A stretch of 64,000 bases of DNA, from NCBI GenBank assembly GCA_947489685.1, contig CANLEM010000004.1:124001-188000 (forward strand), given 5' to 3'. This DNA is from an uncultured Aquimarina sp. Lineage in GTDB: Bacteria > Bacteroidota > Bacteroidia > Flavobacteriales > Flavobacteriaceae. Both the position numbers and the translations under genes were made by a program. Shown piece by piece: positions 9,494 through 18,480 of the stretch (position 1 is its first letter; every line of letters begins with the position of its first letter). The notes beneath the pieces were generated by a model that saw only the letters and a list, made by a program, of their open reading frames with translations, was not told where the DNA came from and made no database searches.

Positions 9494-9832
9494 ATGAAGA
9501 AAATAGAAGCAATAATCAGAAGATCAAAATACAGGGTAGTAAAAGAAGCTCTACATGAAAAAGGGATCACGTTTTTCTCATATTGGGATGTTACCGGAGT
9601 AGGAAATGAACAAAAAGGAAGTGTATATAGAGGTGTGTCATATAGTACTACAGATATTCAAAGACGTTTCTTATCTATTGTGGTAAACGATGATTTTGAA
9701 GAGGCTGCTATATCTGCCATTCTAGAAGCTGCAAAAACTGGTGAAGTGGGAGACGGAAAAATATTTGTTTCTGATATTAAAGAAGCATACCGAATTCGTA
9801 CATCTGAAAAAGGTGGAGGCACTTTAAGTTAA
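9494..9832 (+). CDS. glnB: Nitrogen regulatory protein P-II
   Basis: At 112 residues this has full family length and starts MKKIEAIIRRSK. The T-loop reads YRGVSYSTTD; Y50 occupies the place of the uridylylated Tyr51 of E. coli GlnB, though modification here is not proven. The B-loop TGEVGDGKIFV and C-terminal RIRTSEKG are the ATP/2-oxoglutarate-binding loops. PII trimers sense energy and 2-oxoglutarate and plug the AmtB channel. The gene sits 67 bp upstream of amtB on the same strand, the classic glnK-amtB pair, so by context it is GlnK-like. The pair is transcribed away from gltBD. Confidence 0.93.
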   Translation: MKKIEAIIRRSKYRVVKEALHEKGITFFSYWDVTGVGNEQKGSVYRGVSYSTTDIQRRFLSIVVNDDFEEAAISAILEAAKTGEVGDGKIFVSDIKEAYRIRTSEKGGGTLS

Positions 9833-9899
9833 CTTCTACTCATAGCAATTCATATCAACCAACCGAAAACGAAAAAATAATTTTAATAGTAATTAAACA

Positions 9900-11156
9900 A
9901 TGGAAATGTTAACTATCAATAATGTATGGATGATGGTGTGTACAGCACTCGTTTTTTTCATGCACTTAGGATTTTCTTTTTTAGAAATAGGATTAACTCG
10001 TCAAAAAAACACAATCAATATACTTTTCAAAAATGTATTCATCATTTGCGTGGGTCTATTATTATATTGCCTGGTAGGTTTTAACCTAATGTACCCTGGT
10101 TTCGAAGAAGGAGCTACTGGATTCTTAGGTTTCGCAGGTTTTGGATTAGATGCTCCTCTAACAGCAGAAGGAGGTTTGGATCTTGCCTATAATGAAGGAT
10201 ACACTTATTGGACAGATTTTCTATTTCAGGGAATGTTTGCAGCTACTGCAGCTACCATAGTTTCTGGAGCGGTGGCAGAACGTATTAAACTTGGAGCATT
10301 TATGGTTTTTACCATTATTTATGTAGGTGTGGTATATCCAATTGTAGGTTCTTGGCAATGGGGAGGTGGATTCTTATCTACTTTTACAATTGGCGAAGCT
10401 GAGGGATTTTATGACTTTGCCGGTTCTACTCTGGTACACTCTGTAGGTGGATGGGCTGCATTAGTAGCAGTATATTTATTAGGGTCTAGAATTGGTAAAT
10501 TTAGTTCTGAAGGTAAACCACAGGCTATTCCTGGACATAATATACCACTTGCAGCAGCTGGTGTTCTTATTTTATGGTTAGGATGGTTTGGTTTTAACGG
10601 TGGATCAGTTCTTTCTGCCGATGCAGCAGGAACATCGTTGACCTTGGTAACTACATCTTTGGCAGCAGCAGCTGGTGGAGTGGTTGCCTTTTTGGTATCA
10701 ACACTAATGTATAAAAACTATGATCTCACGATGTTTCTTAACGGAATCTTAGGTGGATTAGTAGGTATTACTGCAGGAGCAGATCAAATGTCTCCTACTG
10801 ATGCTGTATTGATAGGCGCTATTGCCGGAGCAATTATCGTATTTGGAGTAGCTCTAATCGATAAGATAAGGCTTGATGACCCTGTTGGAGCTATTGCAGT
10901 ACACTTAATCTGTGGAATCTGGGGTACCCTAGCAGTTGGAATCTTTGGAGCAAAAGCCGGTTTTGATCAGTTTCTTGTTCAAGGAGTTGGAGTATTAGCT
11001 GCGGGTGGGTTTTGTATAATTACTTCTTTTATCATAATCTTTGCCCTTAAGAAAACTATAGGAATCAGAGTTTCAGAAAAAGAAGAAATTGACGGTCTTG
11101 ATGGTCATGAGCACGGAATGGATGCTTACCCAGATTTTAGAATTAACCAACACTAA
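9900..11156 (+). CDS. amtB: Ammonium transporter
   Basis: The 418-residue protein has eleven predicted hydrophobic segments. Family motifs are FAATAATIVSGAVAER, YDFAGSTLVHSVGGWAAL and DDPVGAIAVHLICGIWGT. The twin pore histidines are H180 and H335, and D172 is the conserved aspartate before the FAGST motif. It moves ammonium across the inner membrane as a trimer regulated by the PII protein encoded just upstream. The C-terminal tail (EKEEIDGLDGHEHGMDAY) is the cytoplasmic segment that usually contacts PII. A perfect terminator follows. Confidence 0.95.
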   Translation: MEMLTINNVWMMVCTALVFFMHLGFSFLEIGLTRQKNTINILFKNVFIICVGLLLYCLVGFNLMYPGFEEGATGFLGFAGFGLDAPLTAEGGLDLAYNEGYTYWTDFLFQGMFAATAATIVSGAVAERIKLGAFMVFTIIYVGVVYPIVGSWQWGGGFLSTFTIGEAEGFYDFAGSTLVHSVGGWAALVAVYLLGSRIGKFSSEGKPQAIPGHNIPLAAAGVLILWLGWFGFNGGSVLSADAAGTSLTLVTTSLAAAAGGVVAFLVSTLMYKNYDLTMFLNGILGGLVGITAGADQMSPTDAVLIGAIAGAIIVFGVALIDKIRLDDPVGAIAVHLICGIWGTLAVGIFGAKAGFDQFLVQGVGVLAAGGFCIITSFIIIFALKKTIGIRVSEKEEIDGLDGHEHGMDAYPDFRINQH

Positions 11157-11178
11157 ACCTTAAATAGTGTTTTTATAT

Positions 11179-11212
11179 AAAATAGGGTGGTTTTATACCA
11201 CCCTATTTTCTT
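11179..11212. terminator. Terminator between amtB and the DUF4870 gene
   Basis: AAAATAGGGTGG and CCACCCTATTTT form a perfect 12-bp stem around a 7-base loop and are followed by TTTTATA. The symmetric A/T flanks suit both converging genes. Confidence 0.85.
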
Positions 11213-11217
11213 TTATA

Positions 11218-11556
11218 TTATTTTATAATTCTCATCGATAATGGATAAGAAGGCCTTTCATTATTACTTGCCCGTATTGCATTAACAATTGGAAATACAA
11301 AACACAGTATAGCGATTACTGCTAATCCCAAAAGCCCTAAACCAAATAACAAGATTAACGGTGCGCAAATCAAAGCATAAATAAACATACTTATTTGAAA
11401 ATTCATAATGGATTTACCATGTTCATCCATTGCCATTACTCGTTCTCTTTGAGTTAGCCATAATATCAATGGCACCAAAAATCCTCCAAACCCCGTAATG
11501 AGGTCCAATAATTGTGATAAATGTGTAACGACTATTACTGATTTGTCTTCTCTCAT
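11218..11556 (-). CDS. DUF4870 domain membrane protein
   Basis: This 112-residue protein fits DUF4870: an N-terminal amphipathic HLSQLLDLITGFGGFLVPLILW, the signature DEHGKSIMNFQISM, then two hydrophobic helices and a short polar C-terminus. The role of the family is unknown; it is a small inner-membrane protein common in Bacteroidota. The gene stands alone, converging with amtB. Its start is MREDKS, preceded by a stretch containing a repeated GATTGATTGATGAT. Confidence 0.8.
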   Translation of the reverse strand: MREDKSVIVVTHLSQLLDLITGFGGFLVPLILWLTQRERVMAMDEHGKSIMNFQISMFIYALICAPLILLFGLGLLGLAVIAILCFVFPIVNAIRASNNERPSYPLSMRIIK

Positions 11557-11655
11557 GATTTCTTTACTTTTTGATTGATTGATGATTTTGCTAATATTTT
11601 TAGCAATTGTACTTATATGACGAAAATAAGTCTGTTTTGTTACATATTAAAACCA

Positions 11656-11690
11656 TAAAAAAAGCATCTCGACAAATGCCGAGATGCTCT
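11656..11690 (-). terminator. Terminator of the secreted protease gene
   Basis: AGCATCTCG and CGAGATGCT pair around an 8-base loop. On the minus strand the stem is followed by a run of T. Confidence 0.8.
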
Positions 11691-11725
11691 TTAATTTAAA
11701 TTTAATGCCTGTCTATTTTGTTAAT

Positions 11726-14158
11726 TTAGTTTAAAATTAGTTTTCGGGTAATTCCTTCTCCTTTACTATTATTAAACTTGATCATATAGATCCCTTGCCC
11801 TAAGGACAAATTACGTGCAGAAATTCTATTTTCTCCTGGTTGTAGTTGTAATTGAGCTTGTTTTCTACCTAAAATATCATAAATAATAGCATTGGTTGTT
11901 CCGGTAGTATATCTGCTTAAATAAATGGAGAAAATGCCTTGAGCTGGATTTGGTGTGATTTTTAATCCTAATAAATCACCCTCATCTTCGTCACCCATAA
12001 TTGGGGTTACATTTTCGAAGGCTGCTAACACATTTTCTGTACTTGCAGATTGACCACAAGATCCTTCGTAAATTTTAACATTAGAGAAGGTAGAGTTATT
12101 ACCAGAACCTGCATCATTATCGTTAATAAATACTAATTTATCCATGTTACCCGTATAGAAATTCCCAACAGGAATAATGTAAGTAGTCGTACCGCCAGAG
12201 TAATTATCAAAATTAGTAACTCCATAATTTTGAGTACCATGAACCTTAAAATATCTAGAAGATGTAAGTGAGTTATCATCCTCAAAACCAACTGCATGAA
12301 TTTCTCCTTGAGAAGTACTACTAAACTCGAATTCTATAACTGTACTTGAAGTAACATTATAGCTCAATGCAATAGATTTCCAGGTGTTATTGGTTAATGA
12401 TAACGAGTTTCCTCCATTTCCTATTGAAGAATTACCGGCAGCATCCTGATTAGAGAATGAGGTAATCTGTAAGTTATTAAAGTTTAACGTATCACAGGTA
12501 GGTGGTGGTGTTACTGTACCATTTTGGATGCTCACATCATCAATAGCAATATCACTCTGCCATCCGCTTCCGCCAGAACCAGTAACTACATTAAATCGTA
12601 GTTGCACACTGCTTTGCCCTGCATATGCAGATAAATCTACATTAGCGGCATTCCAACTATTTCCTTGTTCACCTGTTTGCGTAAACACACTTGTCCAGTT
12701 TCCAGAATTATTGGTTCTTGCCTCGACAGTCAAACTATTAATCGCACTACCTAACATATGGTATTGAAAAGAAATTGTTGGGCTGGAAACCCCACTAAAG
12801 TTTAAACAAGGTGAATTTAAAATAGCTCTTTTATTTGGATACCCCGTACCATTACCCGAAGCTTCAACATAAAGATAAAAGCTCCCATCAGCAGCACTTC
12901 CCGGTCCTGTTCCGTTAGAAGGTGTTCCTCCAGAATTTCTTGTCCAGTTTAAATCGTCGCCAGACGTAGCTTGCGCCCATTGACCAAGATTACTCTCGAA
13001 ACTCTCTCCAAAAGGAAAAGAAGTTACATTTCCTGAGCAGTCTTCACTTGGTGGTGGCGGTGGTGTTCCACCAAGACCCATAGCATCCCAAAAAGCAGGA
13101 ATTGTTGCGCGCTCACCAGAATTAGATCCTCCTGATCCAGAGCAACCTCCATAGGCATGTACTCCTACAGCATTGCCATTAGCATCTATAATAGGACTAC
13201 CAGAGTTACCTCCTGTAGTATCTGTTCTGTAACGTACAAAAGTATTGGTCACCGAAGATTGCGGACCGGTATGCGTTTGTTGTGTTTGATTATCAATACC
13301 AGTATCTGTTCCAAAACCAGTAATCGTTATATTACCCACAGGAGCACTTTGTACTACATTATAAGATTTCCCTTGTGCTTGTATTGGTGTTTGACCCGTT
13401 TGCGAATTTGCACTTGCCGTAAATACCGCCCAGTCATTAGCCTGACTAGGACTATTTGGATATGGTGATACAAAGTTACCTATCGGATACTGATCCTCGG
13501 GGCCTGGGTGTACGATAGTTCTATCTGGATTAGACTTAGGCACATTAAATTCTATAATTTGTGCTCTGCTCCCTACACAATGTCCGGCGGTTACCAATCT
13601 ACCATTAGTAATAATCCAACCGGTACACCCGATAGGTACTATTCTACCGATCGCATCATCAGTAGAATCTACTCTATCATCATTTGATCCACATTGAGAT
13701 TTGGTATTAGGGTCTTGTTCCCCTACTCCTATTTCGTGAATATTAAGACCAATAGCGCTTTCTCCTGGAGCTATTGTAAGTGTAACAGTAACCTTATCTC
13801 CATTAAAATAGGCACTTGCGTTTTGCCAATTTTTGATAGAAGCACCGCTCAATGTTTGCGACGCACCATCAAGATCTGAGGTGATTGTTAATGTACTATT
13901 ATTTCCAAGATTTACATCTTTAAAAAATAAACGTAACCATGTGGCTCCTTTTTCAGAAATGGTTTGTGTTATTACTTCTTGGCTGCTTTTTGCCCTGCTG
14001 GATTCAGATATAATATCTATATCTGTATTTACATAGCGCCGAGGTAATTCCTCTTGGGCAAAATTGATAAAGGGTAAGAGTAAAAAAGCTATAATACTGA
14101 AGTTTTTCAGCAATAGCTTACCCGTAAATTTAATTGAGTTTGTGTTGTAAAAATTCAT
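11726..14158 (-). CDS. T9SS-secreted trypsin-like serine protease with MAM-like domain
   Basis: The 810-residue protein starts with a signal peptide (hydrophobic core near 19-33, cleavage after INFAQ). The S1-type catalytic triad is visible: H193 in VTAGHC, D242 in ANDWAVF and S319 in GGNSGSP. Residues about 370-555 form a MAM-like module (FESNLGQWAQ, ending in SDIAIDDVSI). A further beta-rich region follows. The last 80 residues are a type A T9SS sorting domain (KITPNPAQGIFSIYLS, GIYMIKF, RKLILN). The protein is therefore predicted to cross the outer membrane by T9SS and be released or surface-attached. Likely a degradative extracellular protease; the substrate is unknown. Confidence 0.9.
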   Translation of the reverse strand: MNFYNTNSIKFTGKLLLKNFSIIAFLLLPFINFAQEELPRRYVNTDIDIISESSRAKSSQEVITQTISEKGATWLRLFFKDVNLGNNSTLTITSDLDGASQTLSGASIKNWQNASAYFNGDKVTVTLTIAPGESAIGLNIHEIGVGEQDPNTKSQCGSNDDRVDSTDDAIGRIVPIGCTGWIITNGRLVTAGHCVGSRAQIIEFNVPKSNPDRTIVHPGPEDQYPIGNFVSPYPNSPSQANDWAVFTASANSQTGQTPIQAQGKSYNVVQSAPVGNITITGFGTDTGIDNQTQQTHTGPQSSVTNTFVRYRTDTTGGNSGSPIIDANGNAVGVHAYGGCSGSGGSNSGERATIPAFWDAMGLGGTPPPPPSEDCSGNVTSFPFGESFESNLGQWAQATSGDDLNWTRNSGGTPSNGTGPGSAADGSFYLYVEASGNGTGYPNKRAILNSPCLNFSGVSSPTISFQYHMLGSAINSLTVEARTNNSGNWTSVFTQTGEQGNSWNAANVDLSAYAGQSSVQLRFNVVTGSGGSGWQSDIAIDDVSIQNGTVTPPPTCDTLNFNNLQITSFSNQDAAGNSSIGNGGNSLSLTNNTWKSIALSYNVTSSTVIEFEFSSTSQGEIHAVGFEDDNSLTSSRYFKVHGTQNYGVTNFDNYSGGTTTYIIPVGNFYTGNMDKLVFINDNDAGSGNNSTFSNVKIYEGSCGQSASTENVLAAFENVTPIMGDEDEGDLLGLKITPNPAQGIFSIYLSRYTTGTTNAIIYDILGRKQAQLQLQPGENRISARNLSLGQGIYMIKFNNSKGEGITRKLILN

Positions 14159-14207
14159 ACGAATAAGAATTAGTTATTATTGGTTAGACATTAAATTTAA
14201 CGTACAT

Positions 14208-14239
14208 AAGATTGTTGTAAATTTTATTACAACAATCTT
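14208..14239. promoter_or_regulatory. 13-bp perfect inverted repeat between the protease gene and mnmE
   Basis: AAGATTGTTGTAA and TTACAACAATCTT are exact reverse complements around ATTTTA. No T-run follows on either strand. It lies 50 bp upstream of the protease start codon, so it could be an operator or a hairpin in the protease 5' leader. Confidence 0.5.
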
Positions 14240-14433
14240 GTTTCCCAACGAATACCTTAATGAGAATTTCTCTCAATCCAGCATCCAATTTTTCTCCTAA
14301 TTCTTTTCCCTAAAGGGAATTTGGGGTAGATTCAAAAAAGTGTTTTCACTAATTTAAAGCACAAGATAGGAAAGAAAAACTACTCCTCAAAAAAAGTTTG
14401 ACCTTGCGTTTTTAAAGTGTATATATTAATCTC

Positions 14434-14441
14434 TATTTTTG
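14434..14441 (+). promoter_or_regulatory. -7 promoter box of mnmE
   Basis: TATTTTTG matches TAnnTTTG 17 bp before the mnmE ATG. No good TTTG lies at the usual -33 distance, so the call rests on the -7 box alone. Confidence 0.4.
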
Positions 14442-14458
14442 CCATTCAGTAAAAGAGT

Positions 14459-15862
14459 ATGATTTCACAAGATACAATTGTAGCATTAGCGACACCATCT
14501 GGCGCGGGTGCCATTGCGGTTATTCGGGTTTCAGGAAAAAGTGCAATTACACTTTGCTCTCCTTTATTTAAATCTGTTAGCGGAAAAGAATTAGAAAAAC
14601 AAAAAAGCCATACGATACATTTAGGACATATTATTGATGAAGATCGGGTATTGGATGAAGTTTTAGTATCCATATTTAAAGGAAGTAATTCATATACAGG
14701 AGAACCTACAATAGAAATCTCTTGTCATGGCTCTACATATATACAACAGGAAATCATTCAACTATTACTACGTAAGGGATGCAGAATGGCAAATGCCGGT
14801 GAATTTACTTTACGCGCTTTTATTAACGGAAAACTGGATCTTTCGCAAGCCGAAGCGGTTGCAGATTTGATCGCATCAGATTCTGAAGCTTCACACCAAA
14901 TAGCAATGCAACAAATGCGTGGAGGATTCTCAAATGAGATCAAAGCATTACGTGAAGAATTATTGAATTTTGCCTCTCTAATCGAACTAGAACTTGATTT
15001 TGCCGAAGAGGATGTAGAGTTTGCCGATCGAACACAATTTAAAGATCTAATTGCCCGAATCACTAAGGTTTTAAAACGCTTAATCGATTCGTTTGCTGTG
15101 GGTAATGTGATTAAAAACGGTATTCCGGTAGCAATAGTTGGAGAACCTAATGTTGGAAAATCTACATTACTTAATGCCCTTCTTAATGAAGAGAGAGCTA
15201 TTGTATCTGATATAGCAGGTACCACACGTGATACTATTGAAGACGAGATCAATATCGGCGGTATTGGATTTCGATTTATCGATACAGCAGGGATACGAGA
15301 TACTAAGGATGTGGTAGAAAGTATTGGAATCCAGAAAACATTTGAAAAAATTGAACAGGCACAAGTAGTCATCTATCTGCTCGAGGCTGATAAATTTTTG
15401 GATGCACAATCAAAATTTGTCGTAGAAATTGAAAAAATTAAAAACAAATACCCTCAAAAACCTTTAATAATTGTTGCCAATAAGATTGATAAACTCAATA
15501 CGCAAGAATTAGAACAACTAAAAATACACTTAGGCAAAATTGAAGGATCTGTATTACAATTATTATCTGCCAAACAAGATATAGGTGTTGATGAATTACA
15601 AAATAAACTTCTTGAATTTGTAAATACCGGTGCATTACGTAATAATGAAACCATTGTGACCAATACCAGGCATTATGATGCTTTACTAAAAGCTTTGGAA
15701 GAAATCCAAAAAGTACAGTATGGTCTTGACTCTGGACTTTCTGGTGATCTTATGGCCATTGATATACGCCAGGCATTGTATCATTTTGGAGAAATTACCG
15801 GTGAAATATCTAGTGATGATTTACTCGGTAATATTTTTGCCAATTTCTGTATCGGGAAGTAA
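14459..15862 (+). CDS. mnmE: tRNA uridine-5-carboxymethylaminomethyl modification GTPase MnmE
   Basis: With MnmG this GTPase builds the cmnm5 group on wobble U34 of several tRNAs. The 467-residue protein starts with the formyl-THF-binding N-terminal domain (DTIVALATPSGAGAIAVIR). A helical domain follows and holds an inserted G domain: P-loop GEPNVGKS at 228-235, G3 DTAGIR at 275-280 and G4 NKID. It ends in the catalytic CIGK motif at 464-467. Length matches the family. The gene stands alone, divergent from the secreted protease, with no obvious terminator downstream. Confidence 0.97.
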   Translation: MISQDTIVALATPSGAGAIAVIRVSGKSAITLCSPLFKSVSGKELEKQKSHTIHLGHIIDEDRVLDEVLVSIFKGSNSYTGEPTIEISCHGSTYIQQEIIQLLLRKGCRMANAGEFTLRAFINGKLDLSQAEAVADLIASDSEASHQIAMQQMRGGFSNEIKALREELLNFASLIELELDFAEEDVEFADRTQFKDLIARITKVLKRLIDSFAVGNVIKNGIPVAIVGEPNVGKSTLLNALLNEERAIVSDIAGTTRDTIEDEINIGGIGFRFIDTAGIRDTKDVVESIGIQKTFEKIEQAQVVIYLLEADKFLDAQSKFVVEIEKIKNKYPQKPLIIVANKIDKLNTQELEQLKIHLGKIEGSVLQLLSAKQDIGVDELQNKLLEFVNTGALRNNETIVTNTRHYDALLKALEEIQKVQYGLDSGLSGDLMAIDIRQALYHFGEITGEISSDDLLGNIFANFCIGK

Positions 15863-16198
15863 TTACATTTTGCCTTCATATATCCTTTAGCTTCTTTTAC
15901 TACATAAAAATTGATTTATTAATTTTTTAGATCTATTTAGATTTCTTCCATGTTTCTTATCAAAGTTTCTGTGTTCCCACAAAACACTAAACAAAATAGA
16001 CTATGATCTAACTATCCTCATTTTTTTAAAGGGCATCTTATCTATTAAACATCCACTATCTTTTTATGATGACTTTCTTATTTTAATTACCTCCTTTAAT
16101 GTATTAACTCGCATTTTAAGAACAATAATAAGCACCCTGCTGTGTATCGTTTTAATATTATAACCGATTAATGTCGGGATATTACTGCGCTAATCAGG
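15863..16198. other. AT-rich intergenic region, no gene seen
   Basis: About 335 bp between mnmE and a converging gene. I see no ORF with a plausible start, no strong hairpin and no promoter pair in it. Confidence 0.6.
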
Positions 16199-17176
16199 TT
16201 ATCCACTAAGCTTTCTAGATATCGTTTCTTTTTTATTATTGTCTTTCTTTCTTGTGTCGGTTTTTTTTGGTTTACTTGATTTTCCTTGTACTTTAGGAGG
16301 AGTTGACAACCCATTCAATACTTTTTGATTATTGACCTCCTTTTTTGGAGTATGCGCCGCTACTAACGCATCAAGCATAGCGATATCTTCATCCTGTTCA
16401 TGAACTTGAGGGATTGTATTGCCTATTGCAGTTTGATCTGTATCTCTTTTTTGAGGTGTATTTGTTACTAGGTTATCTTTATTACCTAATAACATTTCAT
16501 CTATTTCCCTATTAACTTTTTTCACTCCCTCTTCACCAAGTATATTCCTTTGGGTCTCCTTCATCACCTCTTCAGAATCCTTCATTTCAAAACACATGGG
16601 GTTTTCTAAAGCTTGTGTTAGTGCAGCAGATTCTCTTTTACTTAAACTACCTGCATTAACGAAATTTATTAAATTTCTGCTTGCGTGATGTAGCTTTCCA
16701 TCCACAATTTCTACCGAAGATTGTATTAACGTCCATTTTTCACCATTTTCATCGTTATAAGTTGTATTTCTAATGGAATCCCCCATGGTAACATTCTCAT
16801 TTTTTTCCTTCGAGAGTGTGCAATTCTTTAAAATCGCTTCTTTGTTTTTATAGTTTTCCTCTATAGTCTTGCTATCATCCGTGTCAGTACGATAAAGTAC
16901 GCCATCATTTTTGATCTCGTACCTTTTACTATTTTTTTCAATAATTTCTTCTCTACCGATATTAGATTTTAAACGATGATGCTGCGTAATATGTCCGAAG
17001 GAAATTTTTCCACCTCCAAGGTCTCTCTTAAAATAAAATGTCGGATTTTGACCAAGTTCTCCGGTATACCCAATAACATGCTTTTCATTATATAATTCTT
17101 CTCCGTATGCCATGATTTCTATATTTTTAAAGTTTTTAACTACTACAAATCTATTCGGTGTAGTGCTATTTGGCAT
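16199..17176 (-). CDS. Orphan hypothetical protein with basic C-terminal tail
   Basis: A 325-residue frame with no family I recognise. It has no signal peptide or membrane segment. The N-terminal ~170 residues look folded, with aromatic and charged residues (YGEELYNEKHVIGYTGELG; then FYFKRDLGGGKISFGHITQ). Residues about 170-240 are helical and acidic, and the last ~60 are Lys/Pro/Thr-rich (GKSSKPKKTDTRKKDNNKK), probably disordered and nucleic-acid- or membrane-interacting. An internal Met at residue 22 (MAYGEEL) is an alternative start. The gene is flanked by unusually long, very AT-rich gaps, which fits recent acquisition. The function is unknown. Confidence 0.6.
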   Translation of the reverse strand: MPNSTTPNRFVVVKNFKNIEIMAYGEELYNEKHVIGYTGELGQNPTFYFKRDLGGGKISFGHITQHHRLKSNIGREEIIEKNSKRYEIKNDGVLYRTDTDDSKTIEENYKNKEAILKNCTLSKEKNENVTMGDSIRNTTYNDENGEKWTLIQSSVEIVDGKLHHASRNLINFVNAGSLSKRESAALTQALENPMCFEMKDSEEVMKETQRNILGEEGVKKVNREIDEMLLGNKDNLVTNTPQKRDTDQTAIGNTIPQVHEQDEDIAMLDALVAAHTPKKEVNNQKVLNGLSTPPKVQGKSSKPKKTDTRKKDNNKKETISRKLSG

Positions 17177-17847
17177 ACAATCAAGTAATAAGTGAGAGCA
17201 TTGATGTAATAAATGGGAAAATAAGGTCTGTTTTGATAAAACACAGGCGTATCTGGAGTAATGGTTATTGTATTATAGTATATTTTTACATGACTATATG
17301 GCAACAAATATTACTTTTTTATCTACAATATTGTTTGGCGTAAAAAATATAACCTTCTCTAAAAATAGTACTGTTTAAAATAGAGCCTATTATTCACTCA
17401 AAACCCTAACAAAACCCTAGTAAAAGTAAACAAAAGCTCCTCCATTAGTACAACTCCTACTCTACCACATATTTATCGATAAAGAGTTATTAGCTATTGT
17501 ATCAGGAAATGGGTTTTCTTTTGTTTCATTTCGCTTAATTTTATTTAGGAAGGATTAAAACTTTCCTTTTCAAAATTAGAATTTGAGATAAACTTTTACC
17601 CATACGCATTTTGTTAAGTGTTCCGTTAATTGTCGTTTTATTAACAAACGTTCATTTTAAAATCTTATATATTCCTCATTATTTTTCAAAATTAAACCTC
17701 TAAAACCATGATTTTTAGTATATTTAGAATTCGATTAATAAAGAACACCTCTATCTAATAAGACATAAATACTAACATATTTATGGTTCGAATATTGGAA
17801 AGTTATAAAGTCTACTTTTAATATATCATAGATTACAGTTTATAATA
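17177..17847. other. 670-bp AT-rich intergenic region
   Basis: No convincing gene. It contains a short direct repeat (AAAACCCTAAC then AAAACCCTAG near 17400) and long A/T tracts. It presumably carries the promoters of the two divergent flanking genes, but I could not find a clean TTTG/TAnnTTTG pair. Confidence 0.5.
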
Positions 17848-18180
17848 ATGAATGACGAAAAACAAAATAGCAGAAATTTTATAAGGCAAATAACCTTTAT
17901 TATTCTAGTACTTACTATGGTCTTTCAACCGGCTACTCAAACTTTTGCTTTTTTTGTTCAAGGTGACTATGAATTAGTAAATTATGATTGGGATAATGAT
18001 TCTAAAAAGAAAAAAGAAAAAAAAGAAAAGGATAGTAAAGATGAGAAGATAGAAAATCAGGTTGTTAATGAATATCCGTATCTCTTTACTTGTAATAAAA
18101 AACCATTGTGTTATTGGAAACAAGCTTCTCTCTGGGATGTTCATCTAGAAATCCCTATTCCTCCTCCTGAACAGGTATAA
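17848..18180 (+). CDS. Small exported hypothetical protein
   Basis: This 110-residue protein has a basic N-terminus and one hydrophobic segment (ITFIILVLTMVFQPATQTFAFF), most likely a signal peptide cleaved near residue 34. A run of Lys/Glu/Asp (KKKKEKKEKDSKDEKIE) and a short C-terminal part with two cysteines (FTCNKKPLCYW) and a Pro-rich end (IPIPPPEQV) follow. Small proteins of this design occur in flavobacteria without a known role. A hairpin with a T-rich tail follows 45 bp after the stop. Confidence 0.6.
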   Translation: MNDEKQNSRNFIRQITFIILVLTMVFQPATQTFAFFVQGDYELVNYDWDNDSKKKKEKKEKDSKDEKIENQVVNEYPYLFTCNKKPLCYWKQASLWDVHLEIPIPPPEQV

Positions 18181-18224
18181 TTCTATACATTCTTATTAAT
18201 TATGTCAAAAACCGGATACCGTGT

Positions 18225-18250
18225 TTACATGTGCAGACATGTTTTTCTTA
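18225..18250 (+). terminator. Possible terminator after the small exported protein gene
   Basis: ACATGT-GCAG-ACATGT forms a 6-bp stem followed by TTTTCTT. The stem is short, so confidence is moderate. Confidence 0.45.
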
Positions 18251-18480
18251 AAAAGACTTATCAATAAAAATCTGTCGTTGTTAATTGAAAAATTATAAAG
18301 ATCTGCTTAATAAGATTACATCATATAACCATATATCAACCGTATAAAAAAAATAAATGTTTTTAAAAATCCGAAAATTGAGCTATTAGTATTGCATAGT
18401 ATCATCCTTTGGTATTTTTAATTTGTGTAGAAGTTTTATTGACTATATTCTATACAAAAAGAACAATTAAACTCGAAACC

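Noticed and set aside
11726..14158. Protease as a toxin or effector in the giant operon's system
   Set aside because: It is 29 kb away, has its own terminator and dyad, and looks like an ordinary T9SS-secreted degradative enzyme.
14758..15663. Minus-strand frames of up to 204 codons inside mnmE
   Set aside because: Opposite-strand shadows of a conserved gene; the translated Ser-rich sequence is what reverse-complemented codons for the real protein give.
17400..17421. AAAACCCTAAC/AAAACCCTAG repeat resembling a telomere or CRISPR unit
   Set aside because: Only two imperfect copies of about 10 bp with no spacers or further units; probably chance in AT-rich DNA.
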